NCBI GenBank assembly: GCA_963930645.1
Contig: OZ005656.1
Location: 192,625,479-192,689,478, forward strand
Origin: Salticus scenicus
Taxonomy: Eukaryota > Arthropoda > Arachnida > Araneae > Salticidae
Direction of reading: 5' to 3'
Length of the DNA stretch: 64,000 nucleotides
The translations under genes were made by a program, and so were the position numbers. Shown one piece after another: positions 43,440 to 55,805 of the stretch; within the stretch, counting starts at the first letter, position 1, and each line of letters begins with the position of its first letter. Under the pieces are notes generated by a model. The model made no database searches. It worked only from the letters and a program-made list of their open reading frames with translations, and was not told where the DNA came from.

Positions 43440-43995
43440 AAATGATCCATTAAACTTCTATAAATATCCTACAGATATCTATTAGCACGACAAATGCGTC
43501 ACTCTTTTTTACATCCATTAGATGTCTCTTGCATATCCAATAAATCTCCAAATATCCAATAATTGGACTTGTTAGATTTAATAGATAGTGAAAATATCTA
43601 AATCTTGTTTTGATCTAACGCGCTAGATCTATTAAACATTGAAAAAGGCACGTCTAAATTTCGTCTATACTTAAACGTCTACAGAGCTGCCAACCTAATC
43701 CGGCAAATTGTTTGTACCGCCCCTTTTTCTACACCAATATATATTTAGAGTATTTGTTTTCTTAATTCATCGTAAATATATTTGAAGAGAATTACTCTAA
43801 AAATTAAGTGATGTAGAAAAAGGGGCGTTACTAACAATTTGCCGTATTAGGTTGGCAGCTCTGCATCTAATAGATATCTATATTTAGTACAGAATATACA
43901 GGACTTTTAATGGACATTATTGAGATATTTCGTACCTTTTATGGATCATTGGATTTAATTTAGATGTCTAATGGATATCAGCGGCTGTATGGGTA
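43440..43995. repeat. TCTAATAGAT-dense transposon-like region
   Basis: Many degenerate words such as AGATATCTATTAG, CATTAGATGTC, CCAATAATTGG, TCTAATAGATATC, TTAGATGTCTAATGGATATC crowd both sides of the MITE at 43682. It ends in GGCTGTATGGGTA, similar to the TGTGTGGGATA end at 42318. The layout suggests a DNA transposon with dense subterminal motifs. Confidence 0.5.
43682..43863. mobile_element. Palindromic MITE, CAGAGCTGCCAACCTAAT ends
   Basis: CAGAGCTGCCAACCTAATCC, CCGCCCCTTTTTCTACACCA and exact-looking complements ...AGAAAAAGGGGCG, ATTAGGTTGGCAGCTCTG. Flanks CGTCTA/CATCTA are similar. It is inserted in the TCTAATAGAT-rich region. Confidence 0.82.
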
Positions 43996-44359
43996 CAGGC
44001 TTTTTCTAAAACATGTGGGAAAAGCGTAAAAGAAGGTAGAGGGGGCAAAATAACCAGACGAGACGTTCAGTGTAAAAGTGAATTGTCTCCTCGTAAATGA
44101 ATTCTGAATTAACTAGCTATTCACAAATTTATATGTAGTTAAAAATATTTGATATTCTGGATTTGTATAGTGCAAGAATAGGAATTCATAATATTCGAAT
44201 ACATAATACCACATTAGTTTTTAATATTCAGTGAATACTGCTTATATTAATTACATTGGTCTACAGTGGTTCGGTAACAACGTTCAAATTATTATTTTTA
44301 TTATTAATTCCAATTTTTATTTAAATATCTGCAAGCAAAAAAGTCCCACCACGTCACAT

Positions 44360-44553
44360 TTTTCTGTTAGAGTATCAGAAAATGGCAATTTTAACGAATT
44401 TTTATCATTTTCACAGTATCACTGGTTGTAACCCTTCCAGCTGGCAACCCAGAGTCCTGGTAAATCAGAATCCCGGCAACCATGTTTGTTCCATTTTTTG
44501 TTAAAATATCAGAAAATGGCAAATTTCATTATTATTTTTTATTATTTTTACAA
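44360..44553. repeat. Direct repeat pair, TATCAGAAAATGGCAA
   Basis: GTTAGAGTATCAGAAAATGG (about 44367) and GTTAAAATATCAGAAAATGG (about 44499), followed by similar TTT/ATT sequence, form a ~130-bp tandem pair. Confidence 0.55.
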
Positions 44554-44748
44554 TACAGTCGACAGCAAAAGTATCCGAGCACTAGCAAATAATTCCGATA
44601 TTAAAATAGTACATTTAATACTATTTTGTTAAATAAATCCATATCGAATCATTTCCTTAGACTAACTAAGAACATGACTCGACAAGGATTTATTTAACAA
44701 AGCAGTATTAAGTGTACTTTTTTTAGACAGGGATTATTGCTTCCAGTA
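44554..44748. mobile_element. Tc1/mariner-like MITE
   Basis: Starts TACAGTCGACAGCAAAAGTA, a Tc1-like type of terminus at a TA. Inside, AGTACATTTAATACTATTTT + GTTAAATAAATCC and the inverse GGATTTATTTAACAAAGCAG + TATTAAGTGTACT form long arms. The right terminus is eroded (CTTCCAGTA). Confidence 0.6.
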
Positions 44749-45559
44749 CAGATTAAATAATCGTAACAAAAAATCTGTACGTGTTACAGATTTTTCGCTA
44801 TTATTTTTGAATTCTGCACTACAAAATTAGTTGAAAATAGCTAATTTCATTTTTGTTACCCTCCAAAAAAATTTTTTTGTCGGCTAGTGTTATTTTTAAA
44901 AATACTTTACAATCAGTAAGAATCCTTATTTTAAAACTGAAACATATTGCATAATATCTATCTGTCTATCTATCTATCTATCTATTTAGATAAGAAATAT
45001 AATTAATTATTGCATTAAATCCCATGTTAGTATTTCAAATACAGCAGCCATAAACAATTCGTATTGCAATGCCATATTCACTAGTACAGATAATCAATAT
45101 CTTCCAATGTTATAAATTGACATGCCAATTTATATTAGCCAGCAAAGCTTTTATATGTCTTAGTCAATATTCTTATGCCATCTGAGATACATATTTCACT
45201 ATGATAATTTAAATTCAAATACTTTTACCACGCTTTAATTGGTATCATTTATCATCAGGGATATTTTACAGCATCATCAATATGCCGCGTCACCTGTCAC
45301 ATCATTTCTCGTTTTCTTGAAATCAGGCATAAATATCGTGTATGGAAAAGATGACTTTCAGATAATTTATGTAATATTTCATAGCTTATCAGAGAGTACG
45401 TTATCAACTCATATTTGCTCCCGATCATTTTTCATTTGTTATTGATTACTAACTTTGAAGTTTTATATTCATTAAAGATAAGGCACACTTTAAAAGCATC
45501 TCTCTTTTTTCTCTTAAAAATTATTTTATAATTGTTTTGGAAAAATACTGAACTTTCCG
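44749..45559. other. AT-rich sequence, no gene seen
   Basis: A (CTAT)n tract lies near 44958-44985. No coding pattern. Confidence 0.5.
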
Positions 45560-46157
45560 GGGAAAATTTAAACTAGTATACAGCGGTTAAGGAACCTTTT
45601 TGTCATTGTAGTATTCAGTACAACAGCGTCACATACCGATTAATATAAACAAAAATTTACTTAACAAAGCATCTCATACATGCAATTGGACGAAGTTTAA
45701 AGCAATAGACGCTGAGATATAGTCGAATGGAAAATCACAGATTGTCAGTTATAAAAGAAACAGATGTCAGCCGATATGCAATAATTTTGAATTAGCATTA
45801 TTTTTCATGACGACGCACTTAAATGTAATGATTGGTGCAATTAAACAATATAGAAGCTGAGATGTAGCCTTTCCGTAAGAGAGAAATTGAAGGATAGTAA
45901 AGCCGTCTCTACATTATGAAAAATGTAGACACCGATTCATGTCAAGGTGCAACTAAATCTAAATTTTTATGAAAATCTGTGGAGTAAGTTTTAATCTAGA
46001 GCTTCCGTGAAACTTGTAATAAATAGACAAACATTGTTCCGAAAATGGTCAAAATGCAACATTCAAGAACTGACATGTAAAAATCAAAGTCAAAAAATTT
46101 TTCTAATCCATTTTTTTTTTTTTTTTTTTTTTTACTATTAAGTGTAGAAGAAAGTAA
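45560..46157. repeat. Diverged relative of the 142-bp repeat with hairpin end
   Basis: GCTGAGATATAGTCGAATGG (about 45710), AGCTGAGATGTAGCCTTTCC (about 45853), GAGAAATTGAAGGATAG and AAGGTGCAACTAAAT parallel 1500-2290; it ends TCAAAAAATTTTTCTAATCC, a poly-T run and GTAGAAGAAAGTAAAAAT, as at 2286. Confidence 0.65.
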
Positions 46158-48275
46158 AAATGATATTAAACAGTAATCCTAAAATTAAATTTATGGGCAA
46201 AAATTAAGTGAAAAGGTTAAATAAAAAAATAAAAAAAAATTGAATACTGAAATATAAGATATCTAATATCCAATAATATACAGAAGCAGAAATTATTCTG
46301 ATAATATATTAATAATATTAAGAAAAGACTATGATAATATAATTTGATGACTGACATAGTGAGTGAAAATACAGATGTATTAACCATTTCTTTCTTCTTC
46401 TCTTTTTTTTTTTTTTTTTTCAGAGCACTTTTACTAATGAGAAATTTTTATATCTGTATTTTCATACAGCAATTTTTATCGTATTTTTCTAGAAATGTAT
46501 CACTATTAAATAAGATAGAAATTATTTTATAAGAATAGTGATAACAAAAAATGCGATAGTTTCACATCCCTGGAAGTGTCCTGCAAAAAAAGGCTGTGAG
46601 CACGACCACTGAAAATAGAGAAAATAAATAAAATAAAATCATATAGTTGCCTCGTTTTACAATTTATTCAAAAAATTTCGTTTATAAAAATGGCAGATCG
46701 CTTCTTTTTTAAAGAGAAATACTTTTGACTTGAAAATCTGATAACAACTTTTACTTAGTAGTGAGTTGAGTTGGCATAATCAAATAATTTCGGTAAACGA
46801 TATATGATTTGAGCTCGAATAATTTTAATAATCAAATGATTTTGATAAAATAAATATTTATGCTTGAATTATTTTAATATTTGAATGATTATGATAAACG
46901 TATTATTATTGCCTGATTTACTTTACCAACTGAAAGACTTTAAACAATTGATTATATTTGACTTAACGTTAATATTTTATGACTGATTAATATTATTATT
47001 TATTTGTTTACTTATTATACTTACTTTATAACATTAAAATAAAAAAAAATCTTTTATTAAATTTGCATGTGTTTTCAAAACTTTTATCCTCCTACCTACA
47101 GCTTTTACCATCTATTCCGTTTAATAATTATAAAATATTTTAAGTGATACTAAAAAATTAAGATAATGTTTAAAAACTCTAACATGATTCAAAAATTACT
47201 ATACTGAATCATTATATACATACTGTACAGTCACCCCCCCCCCAAAAAAAAACGCCACCCCTCCCCCCTAATTTCGCCATAAGTTGTCGTAGAAACGTGT
47301 GATTGGTACCAATCGATTTGTAATAACGTCTAGTTTATAATGGTATAGTTAGATTTTGCTTAAGGAGTCGTTTACATATTAAAACTAGCATCAACTTAAT
47401 TTTTTTCAATGGTAAACCCCCATTTTATATAATTTATTTGAATTCTTTGGATCAAATCATCACGGAAAATGGTATAGTTTATATATTTTGCTCAATTTTT
47501 CATAGAGTTATAAGCTGTCAAAATATGAAGATGCTAATGTTAAATGACAAACATTAATTCTTATCTTCCAAAATAATTATGATATTCAAATTCTGTTTTT
47601 TTTATACGATAAAATGAAGTGACCCAAACACATTACATGCATATTTTTGATAAAAAAAACATTTTTTGAATTATGAAAATTATTAATAATTTCATATTTG
47701 AAAAAATTATGAATTATGACCTAGGTTAATTTTTGCATGAATAGAACGGGCATCATCAAAAAACATGGGTTTCCAAACTTACAGCTCGTTCCTAACATTA
47801 TTTTATGAGTTACAGTGATATTTCATTTTTTACTGCTGTTAGGGGGCCGTCACCTGTTATAATTTGTATTCTCTGTGAGTAAATATTTGTATATATTTTG
47901 ACGAAAAACAATTTTAATTCATATTTTTGTTATTCTAATGCTTTCTAAGCAACATTTCGACGTTTATCATACAAATTGGCTAATTTTTATAAAATTATCG
48001 CAATGCAGACGAGAGATTGTGAAAGAATTCTATAAAAAAATGAAGAACCCCCCTCCATATTGCAGAAACAATATTAAAAAACTAGTTCGCATATTCGTAT
48101 TTGACTCTATGTATAACACTGGTACGCATAAATGTCAATAGCATTTAATGAATCGAATGATGAAGACAAAATTTAAATGATTTAATTGCAAATATGTAAA
48201 AAAATTTTATTTTATAATGTAAAGTTTTAGAAGATTATGTAAAGGCGTGGCTTCCGTTGCAAAAAGGATTATATA
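46158..48275. other. AT-rich sequence, no gene seen
   Basis: Short poly-T and a C-run/A-run patch (about 47235-47275). No coding pattern or MITE is recognised. Confidence 0.5.
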
Positions 48276-48460
48276 CACAGCTGCCATTATTTTAATTTAT
48301 TCCGGAGTAATTTTAGCCCCGCCTCTATTTCGTGCCACTTATTTTTTAAAAGTATTTTGTTTTATTTTATGGAAATTATGTATTGAAGAAACTTTTTCTA
48401 TAAAGAAAGTGGTGCGGAATAAAGGCGGGGTTAAAAGTACTCCGGAATAAATTAAATGAA
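48276..48460. mobile_element. Palindromic CCCCGCC-family MITE
   Basis: CACAGCTGCCATTATTTTAA, TTATTCCGGAGTAATTTTAG, CCCCGCC and GTGCCACTT, with the inverse AAAGTGGTGCGGAATAAAGG + CGGGG and TACTCCGGAATAAATTAA. The right outermost end is lost. Closest to 11658-11854. Confidence 0.8.
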
Positions 48461-49029
48461 TATATCCGATCCTGAAATGTCAAGTCTTTCTTCTAAAATG
48501 TTACATAACTTTTCCTAGTTTCTCACTGCTAAAATTCTATTTTAACTCAGTTGTCTCGCTTATTTTTACTTGAATATTCTAGGGCTCGTACACCTCAAGT
48601 TAAATATCATAATTTGAGAAACGCGGTAAGGCGAGGATTATCGGTTAAAAGAGGAATACGCATTTTTTTTCTTTTTTTTTTTTTTTTAAATTATTATAAT
48701 TAACATTTAATAATTTTTATAAGATTTTTTCAAAAGAATTTTCTGTTTTAATTTTGTTATGACATTTTCGCATTTGTTTACTTCACGTTTGTAAGCTTTG
48801 TGTAATTTAAATTTTACCGCATGACGTAACATAATATTAACTTTTTATTTAATGTTTTTATAATGCAAAATAAAACAGTGGAAGATTTTTTTTTTTGTTT
48901 CATTAAATATATTATTGAAACAAAGCGCAATATTTGTATATATATATTGTGACATATTTGTACATATACATTGTGACTGTACATAAATATAAACATATAT
49001 GACAGTCGCATGAACCGTGTAAATTTGCA
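48461..49029. other. AT-rich sequence, no gene seen
   Basis: Poly-T tract near 48665-48688; nothing else is supportable. Confidence 0.5.
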
Positions 49030-49137
49030 TGAGAGTAGGATTAAATTTAAAAAAGATTAAATAAGAAGAAAAACACTCAAAAAATATACTGGTGTGGGAA
49101 AAGGAAGGTGGACTAAAAAATCCTCCAGTTAAAAATT
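49030..49137. mobile_element. Half of a CACACCA-family MITE
   Basis: AAATAAGAAGAAAAACACTC, ACTGGTGTGGG, AAGGAAGGTGGACTAAAAAA and TCCTCCAG resemble right arms of the palindromic MITEs. The left arm is missing; the next element (49142) starts at its end. Confidence 0.5.
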
Positions 49138-49141
49138 AAAA

Positions 49142-49323
49142 CAGTGTTGCCAGATTGAGTGACTTTTTTATTCAACTGCCACCAAAAATTTTTAGAAATT
49201 GTAATTTCTAAATGTATAAACGGCAAATTGAATCGAGGAATCGTCGATTATGTATATGAAATATTACTTTTCAAAATCATTGGTGAATTTTGAATAAAAA
49301 AGTCACGAAGACTGGCAACACTG
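49142..49323. mobile_element. Palindromic MITE, CAGTGTTGCCAGATTGAG ends
   Basis: CAGTGTTGCCAGATTGAGTG + ACTTTTTTATTCAACTGCCA + CCAAAAA and the inverse ...GGTGAATTTTGAATAAAAAA + GTCACGAAGACTGGCAACACTG (shortened here). Duplications AATTAAAA/AATTAGGA match at 6 of 8. Confidence 0.8.
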
Positions 49324-49439
49324 AATTAGGATTTTATTTGAAATAGCGCACACCTTTTTTCGTCAGTACAAACAAATGTGTGTTATTATCTTAGAAACGG
49401 AAAGAAGACTGAAAAGCGTAATGTTGATATATGATTAAC

Positions 49440-49630
49440 GGCCAATTGTCTACCCTAGGCACTTCAGTCTGTGGAGGTTTTTTTCAGGTGTTTTAAGCTA
49501 TATTCTTGTAAGAGTTTGAGAAACCCACAAAAACTCTGAACAACTAAACAGACAAGAGTGACTTTTGGACGATCCCAGCACCTTCTTCCAGCAGTTTCAA
49601 GAGCGAAACCACTCAGCTACTGGTAAGACA
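49440..49630 (-). mobile_element. Possible tRNA-derived SINE remnant
   Basis: On the minus strand TAGCTGAGTGG (plus 49609-49619) is a perfect internal A box for RNA polymerase III, and a B-box-like GGGATCGTCC follows about 40 bp downstream (plus 49568-49578). An anticodon-arm-like GCTCTTGAAACTGC lies between. The downstream ~130 bp has no known match. Confidence 0.4.
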
Positions 49631-50640
49631 AAACCTAAAAATCAAAACACCAGCATCTTTTAAGAGTACTTTTCTTCTTAATCATAATTGCATTTGAAGA
49701 ATATTTCTGTAAACCTTTTATGAGGCCGTAGGAAGTATATTTTTCCCCATCTTCATCAAAGTAAAACAACAAAGAATCACACTCTATGTGGATACTTTTT
49801 TTCTGAAATTCTCTTTCTAAGACCTTGTTAAGTAATTTTTACCACAAAGATGGGTGTTTAGACTAAAAACAGTAGGCGTTGAAAAGTAGCTCGCCACGCC
49901 TTTCTTATTTCAAATTAATAAATTGATTGGTAAGTATACTTTTAATGGCTTTATGAGGGATTAAAAATCAATTTTATCTAATATACTAAATGGAATTTTT
50001 TTTCTAAAATTAATCGCAATCCCAAATATATTTTACTCTATCATCAGTGTAAAGAAACAGCCCGTTAAAGGATTAAAAAATTATTATGTGATAAAAAGAG
50101 CAGGAGTAACAACACAACATAGTATTAATTAGGACGTTGGCAAATATGCATGTTGCAACTCCTAAATTTGCATTTAGCACAGGTACTAAGTGTCCCGCTT
50201 TTCAAGGGAAACTTCCCACAGTAAATTTTTTATGCTGACTTTCAGTTTATTTAATCGAGGAAAATATATGTGAATTATTATTATTATTATTATTATTATT
50301 TTAGTAATACTGTTGGTAAAGTTTATTTAAAATTTCAAAAGTTTAGCAACTATGCATTCAGTTATTTATTTTAATTATGGTGTTATTGTTAATGAGAAAT
50401 ATGTATCTTCAGTTTTATCTTCAACGTGGAAAAATTAACATTTTTTTTTTTTTTCTATAATTTTGTATCTGCTTTACCTTATTATTTTCTTTTAATTTCT
50501 TTTTCCTTTTTTTTTTTTTTTTTTTTTTTTTTGTTTCTTCATTTAAAAAAAAAAAGGAAAAGAAAAAGTTTAATAAAAAAAAAACAATTAGAAAGTAAAA
50601 ATAATAATGATAGAAATGTCTAAATCATTGATAATAAATG
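49631..50640. other. AT-rich sequence, no gene seen
   Basis: ATT microsatellite (50277-50304) and poly-T tracts (about 50440-50533). No coding pattern. Confidence 0.5.
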
Positions 50641-50705
50641 CATAGTTGCCACTCATTTTAATTGATACCGAAATATTTTTTGCTCCGCCTTTATTCCACA
50701 CCGCA

Positions 50706-50736
<31 letters not shown>

Positions 50737-50833
50737 TTTGAAAAAAAAAAAAAATATTCTAAAAAGAATACAGTGGTGCAAAATAAAGGCGGAGCAAAAA
50801 ATGCTCCGTAAAAAATTAAAATATTGGCAATTA
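50641..50833. mobile_element. Palindromic MITE, GCTCCGCC variant
   Basis: CATAGTTGCCACTCATTTTA, TTTTGCTCCGCCTTTATTCC + ACACCGC and the inverse GTGGTGCAAAATAAAGGCGG + AGCAAAAAATGCTCCG, AAATATTGGCAATTAT. A poly-T run expands the loop. Confidence 0.78.
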
Positions 50834-50877
50834 TTTAAATATCTAAATTTTCTAATATTCTTGACAACAAATGTAAT

Positions 50878-52110
50878 TACTTTCTCTTATCCATAAGGTA
50901 GAGAAAGTATTATTTTTGGGTCAAATTTTCAAAATTGAGATTTTGTTACAATTACACGTTTTGAAGTCCCCTGAAACCAAAAATCTTGTTTTAGCGGTTG
51001 GTCTGTGTGCCTATCTGTTGTCTCCATACCTCAAAAATAAATTATAGCAGAAAGTTCAAACTTAGTATTCTAAATGTACATGATATAAGGATGCTTCACT
51101 AAACTTTTCGTTGAGATTAAGTATCGAGTACAGGGACACGCAGGAGAATTCAAATACATTACGTCTGTAGGGGAAATTGCAGGTAAGTAGAGTTTAACAT
51201 TTATAGACTGAATCCTATAGTAAGTAGAGTTTAACATCTATAGACTGCATACCAAATGAAACGAATATGTATTTTTTGTATGCGTAAAAATATATTTCAT
51301 GTAGAATATGGTATAGAAATTATTCAATGTTCGTTTACAGGGCTAGACAAAAGAACTAGATTATAATGCGATAATACTTGAAAATTGATGGAAGTGTACT
51401 TTAAGTTGTGCCATGTGTTATTAATATAAAACTATATTTATGTGCACCATGTGATGTGTACATAACTTTCAGAAGATATACAGGGCTATCAATATTTAAG
51501 CAATAACATTCTTTTATATTTTTAAGTGGAAGTGCTATAATATTTTACCAGGAAAGCTGCTCAGGAATTCAAATCAAGTCCTCACAGACATATGATACAT
51601 AATGTATATATATATATTTAAAGATAAATATTCATTACTTCGTTTTTTGTATATTTACACGTTTTGAGACTTCCTGAATAGCGAAATTAATTTTATAGTT
51701 TGATCATTGACTGCGTCTGTTAGAGTAAATTAAAAGCAAATAATTTCAGGCGATCCGAATGATGTATTTTTAAGTTTATAAGTTTGTTACTATAAAAGTT
51801 TGTTCAGTATTGATAAGTTTCAATGAATATTGCGTGTGAAAGTTGTCTGAATAATTTTAAATCAACTTTTGATTTTAATAACAGATTTCACTTCTAAATA
51901 CATGTATGTGCAATAATGAAACGTGGGGTTGAGAGGGGTAGCCCCCTCAGATAAAATTATTTGTCAAATAAAGCTGTTCCGAAGTCTAATTTAAATTGTT
52001 TTAACATAGGTTTACGTAACAGTATTTTACCCCTTAATCTCCAATCTATATTTATAGTATTAATATTCAGGGTAAGAGAAAGTCGTGTGAGTAACACACC
52101 AGACTATTTT
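50878..52110 (-). mobile_element. Helentron/DINE-like element, second copy
   Basis: Stem-loop TACTTTCTCTTATCC...GGTAGAGAAAGTA (50878-50909), AATTACACGTTTTGAAG core, GTCTGTGTGCC, AATTCAAATACATTACGTCT, and the end GGTAAGAGAAAGTCGTGTGA + GTAACACACCAGA (about 52073-52107) repeat 8690-9694. It is longer because an additional core (51652-51668) and ATACAGGGCTATC block lie inside. Confidence 0.62.
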
Positions 52111-52704
52111 GAATTAATTCTTTGCAAACACCATTCTCCTAGAGCAATGTCATTATGTTTTAGAGAATATGCTTCAGGTTAATATAGATTCCAAGACACT
52201 ATTGATGTTATAAGGTCATTGTGCCTAAATGCGATAACCCATAAATGCGACAAAGTACTTCTACTCAAAATCTAAATGCTTAAATCACAAACATATAAAT
52301 CATAATGGAACATACACATTTCAAGAACGGTTCGCGAAACTTTTCATTAACTTTTAAAGGTTTTTTCTAGTAGAATTTTCTTTTGCAGTAAACATTGTCC
52401 ATTATGGCTTTCCGACGTCTTTTCCTAATTGCGATGAAAAATTTTCAAATAGTAACTGTAATTTTATCCTTTAATCTTTCAAGGTCAAATAACCACTGTT
52501 ACGCCATGTGCTTAAATACCCTTTATACCTACCAGAAGAAAATTAAAAAAAATACTACATTTTTTTTAAAAGTGGGGTTAAAAATTTTTATCGCATTTAA
52601 GGGTCTGTTTACACCATTTTCCTAAATGCGACAAATTTTATCCCTTAAATGCGGCAATTTTTACAGTTGATATATTAAGGGAAGTTTAAGCATTTTTTCC
52701 TTTT

Positions 52705-55517
52705 TAACACTTTCCAACAAGGTTTAAAAGTGACTTAGGCTTGTCTGTCCCTCTGTCCGTCTGTCTGTCTGTCTGTCCGCGCTCTAATTCCTGTAGGGAC
52801 ACCCGAAAGTATTCCAAAGCACTGTGTTCTATGAGAGGTATTGCTGTAAACCATATTTAATACCTTAACTGTATACAAATCTTAGTGAAATTGAATCATG
52901 TTATTCAAGTTCACTATCGGATGTTTCATATATAAAATGGAATAAATACCACCACTAGTTTGTACACAGGGACACTCGAAAGTACTCCAAAGCATTGCGT
53001 TCTATGAGAGGTATTTCTATAAACCAAATTTTAATAACTTTACTTTCCACAAAGTTTAATGAAATTGAAATATGTTATTCATATGCACAAAAGAATGCTT
53101 TGCATAGAATATAGCATGATTAGCATTACATTTACAGGGCCACACAAAAATATTCAGTTGCATTAAGAGCTGTTCATAAAAATTTGCTATAATTTCAATT
53201 TCGTTTACATTAAGCGTTTTTAACATTGTCTAACAATTTTCATCTGTGAATATAATTTCAATTTAAGTATGTGTCTGTTCGTCTGTCCGCGCTCTAGCTC
53301 CAGTAAATATTTATGTAATTTCTTGAAACTGATATATGTTATTTAAGTTCACTATCGGATGTTCCCTACTGAAAAAGGAGTTAATATCTCTACTGGTTTG
53401 TGTACAGAGGCACCCAAACCTTTTACAAAGCATTGTGTTCTATGAGAGATATTTCTATAAACCATATTTTAATACCTTTACTGTACACAAACCTTAATGA
53501 AATTGAGAAATGTCATTCAAGTTCACTATCGGATGTTTTATATATTAAATGGAGTAAATACCACCACTGGTTTGGGCACAGAGACACTTGAAAGCATACC
53601 AAAGAATTGCGTTATATGAGAAGTATTTCTATAAACCAAATTTTGATAACTTTACTTTCCACAAAGCTTAATGAAACTGAAATGTGTTATTCATATGCAC
53701 AAAAGACTGCTTTCTATAGAATATAGTATGTTTAGTATTAGTTTTACAGAGCAACAAAAAAATATTGAGATACATAAAGAGCTATTAAGAAAAGTTTGCT
53801 GGAATTGCACTTTCGTTTACATTAAGCGTTTTTAACATTTTCTAACAATTTTTAAGTGTGAATATAATTTCAATTTGTGTATCCGTGTATCTGTTTGTCT
53901 GCCCATCTGTCTGTCTTTCGGCGCTCTAACTCCGGTAAATATTTATGGAATATCTTGAAACTAATATATGTTTTTCAAGTTTACTATCGGATGTCCCCTA
54001 TTAAAAATGGAGTGAATACCTCTACTGATTTGTGTACAGGGGCATCGGAAAGTACTGCAAACTATTTTTTTTTCTATGAGAGGCATTTCTATAAACCATA
54101 TTTTAATACCGTTACTTTACACAAATCTTAATGAAATTGAAATATGTTATTTAAGTTCGCTATCGGATGTTTCCTATGTGAAATGGAGAAAATATTACCA
54201 CTGTTTTGTGTACAGGGAGACTTACAAGTATTGCGTGTATGAGAGGTATTTCTGCAAACCAAATTTTAATAACTTTACTTTGCATAAATCTTAATGAAAT
54301 TGAAAAATGTTATTCAAATGCAAAAAGGAATGCTTTTTATAAATACAGTATGATTAGTATTAATCTTACAGGGCCACATAAAAATATTAAGTTACATTAT
54401 GAGCTATTAATAAGAATTTGCTGTAATTGCATTTTCTTTTACAATAAGCATTTTTAACACTTTCTAACAATTTTTAAGCGCAAATATGATTTTAATTTGG
54501 TTATCTTTCTGTCCGATTGTCTGTCTTTCTATCTGGCTCTCGTCCCGAGAGTTCTTAAATATTTTCAGAATTTTGAAAAATTGATATATGTTATTAAAGT
54601 TCACTATGGAATGTTTCCTATTTAAAATGCTATTAATATGTCCTACACAACGTGTTTGTGTACAGGGAACTTCCAATGCTTTGCGTTTTAGGACAGACAT
54701 TTTTATAAATCACATCTAAATAACTTTCTACTGTAAAAATTATAAATAAATTGAAATGTATTTTAATATTCTAAAATAATGTTTTGTATAGAATATGATA
54801 TGATCAACCTTCAGATTTACAGGACTACACTAAAATATTCAAATACATTAAGGGAAGCAATTATAATCTAACGGCTGGATTTTCTTTTGCATTAAGCCTT
54901 TTTAACGTTCTTCAACGATGTCTGAGAGCGGTTTTAAATTGAATTAGTCAATCTGTATATTTTTCTATGCTTCTCTCCTTTGTTTGATAATGCAGGCAAA
55001 GAATATTGAAAGTTACAACAAGCACGTACAATTGGAGAGTATTAATAACCAGTGCGTACTGCATGATTTTTCGTTCTTTTTTTAACACTTTCCAGCAAGG
55101 TTGAAAAGTGTCAATGACTTCGGTTTGTCTGTCTGTCCGCAGTCGAACTCCTGTAAATTTTCATGGAATTTCTTGAAGCTGATATATCGTATTCAAGTTC
55201 ACTATCGGATGTTCCCTATTGAAAATGGAGGGAATTCCTCTTCTGATTTGTCTACAGGGACACCCAAAAATTTCCAAAGCACTGTGTTCCATGATAGATA
55301 TTTCTATAAACCGTATTTTGATACGTTTACTTTAAAGAAATTTTAATGAAATTGAAATATATCATTTAAGTCCACTTCCGGATATTCCCCATGTAAATTG
55401 AAGTAAATACCATCACTGGTTTGTATACAGGGACATCCGAAAGTATTTAAAAGCATTGCGTTCTATGGAAGGTATTTCTAAGCACCAAATTTTAATGATT
55501 TTACTTTGCACAAGTCG

Positions 55518-55554
<37 letters not shown>

Positions 55555-55805
55555 CATATGCACAAAAGAATGCCTTCCATAAAATACAATATTATTAGCA
55601 TTATATTTACAGGGCCACACAAAAATATTCAGATACATTAAGAGGTATTATTGGAAAATTGCTTGAATTGCATTTTCGTTTACAATAAGCGTTTTTATCA
55701 TTTTCTAAATGTTTTTAACACTTTCCAATAAAGTTGAAAAGTGTTAAAGACTTAGGTTTGTCTGTCTGTCTGTCCGTGCTCTATCTCCCATAAATATTCA
55801 TGGAA
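52705..55805 (+). repeat. Left arm of the ~0.63-kb higher-order satellite
   Basis: Each unit has a hairpin (TAACACTTTCCAACAAGG...), a GTCTGTCTGTCCG microsatellite, CGCTCTAGCTCC, then ~170-bp subunits marked by TTCACTATCGGATGTTCC, TTTGTGTACAGGGACACCC and TTCTATGAGAGGTATTTCTA, and an end block with TTTACAGGGCCACACAAAAA and TTCGTTTACATTAAGCGTTT. Microsatellite positions at about 52741, 53272, 53880, 54500, 55125 and 55760 set the period at 530-640 bp. Non-coding in every frame. Confidence 0.88.
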
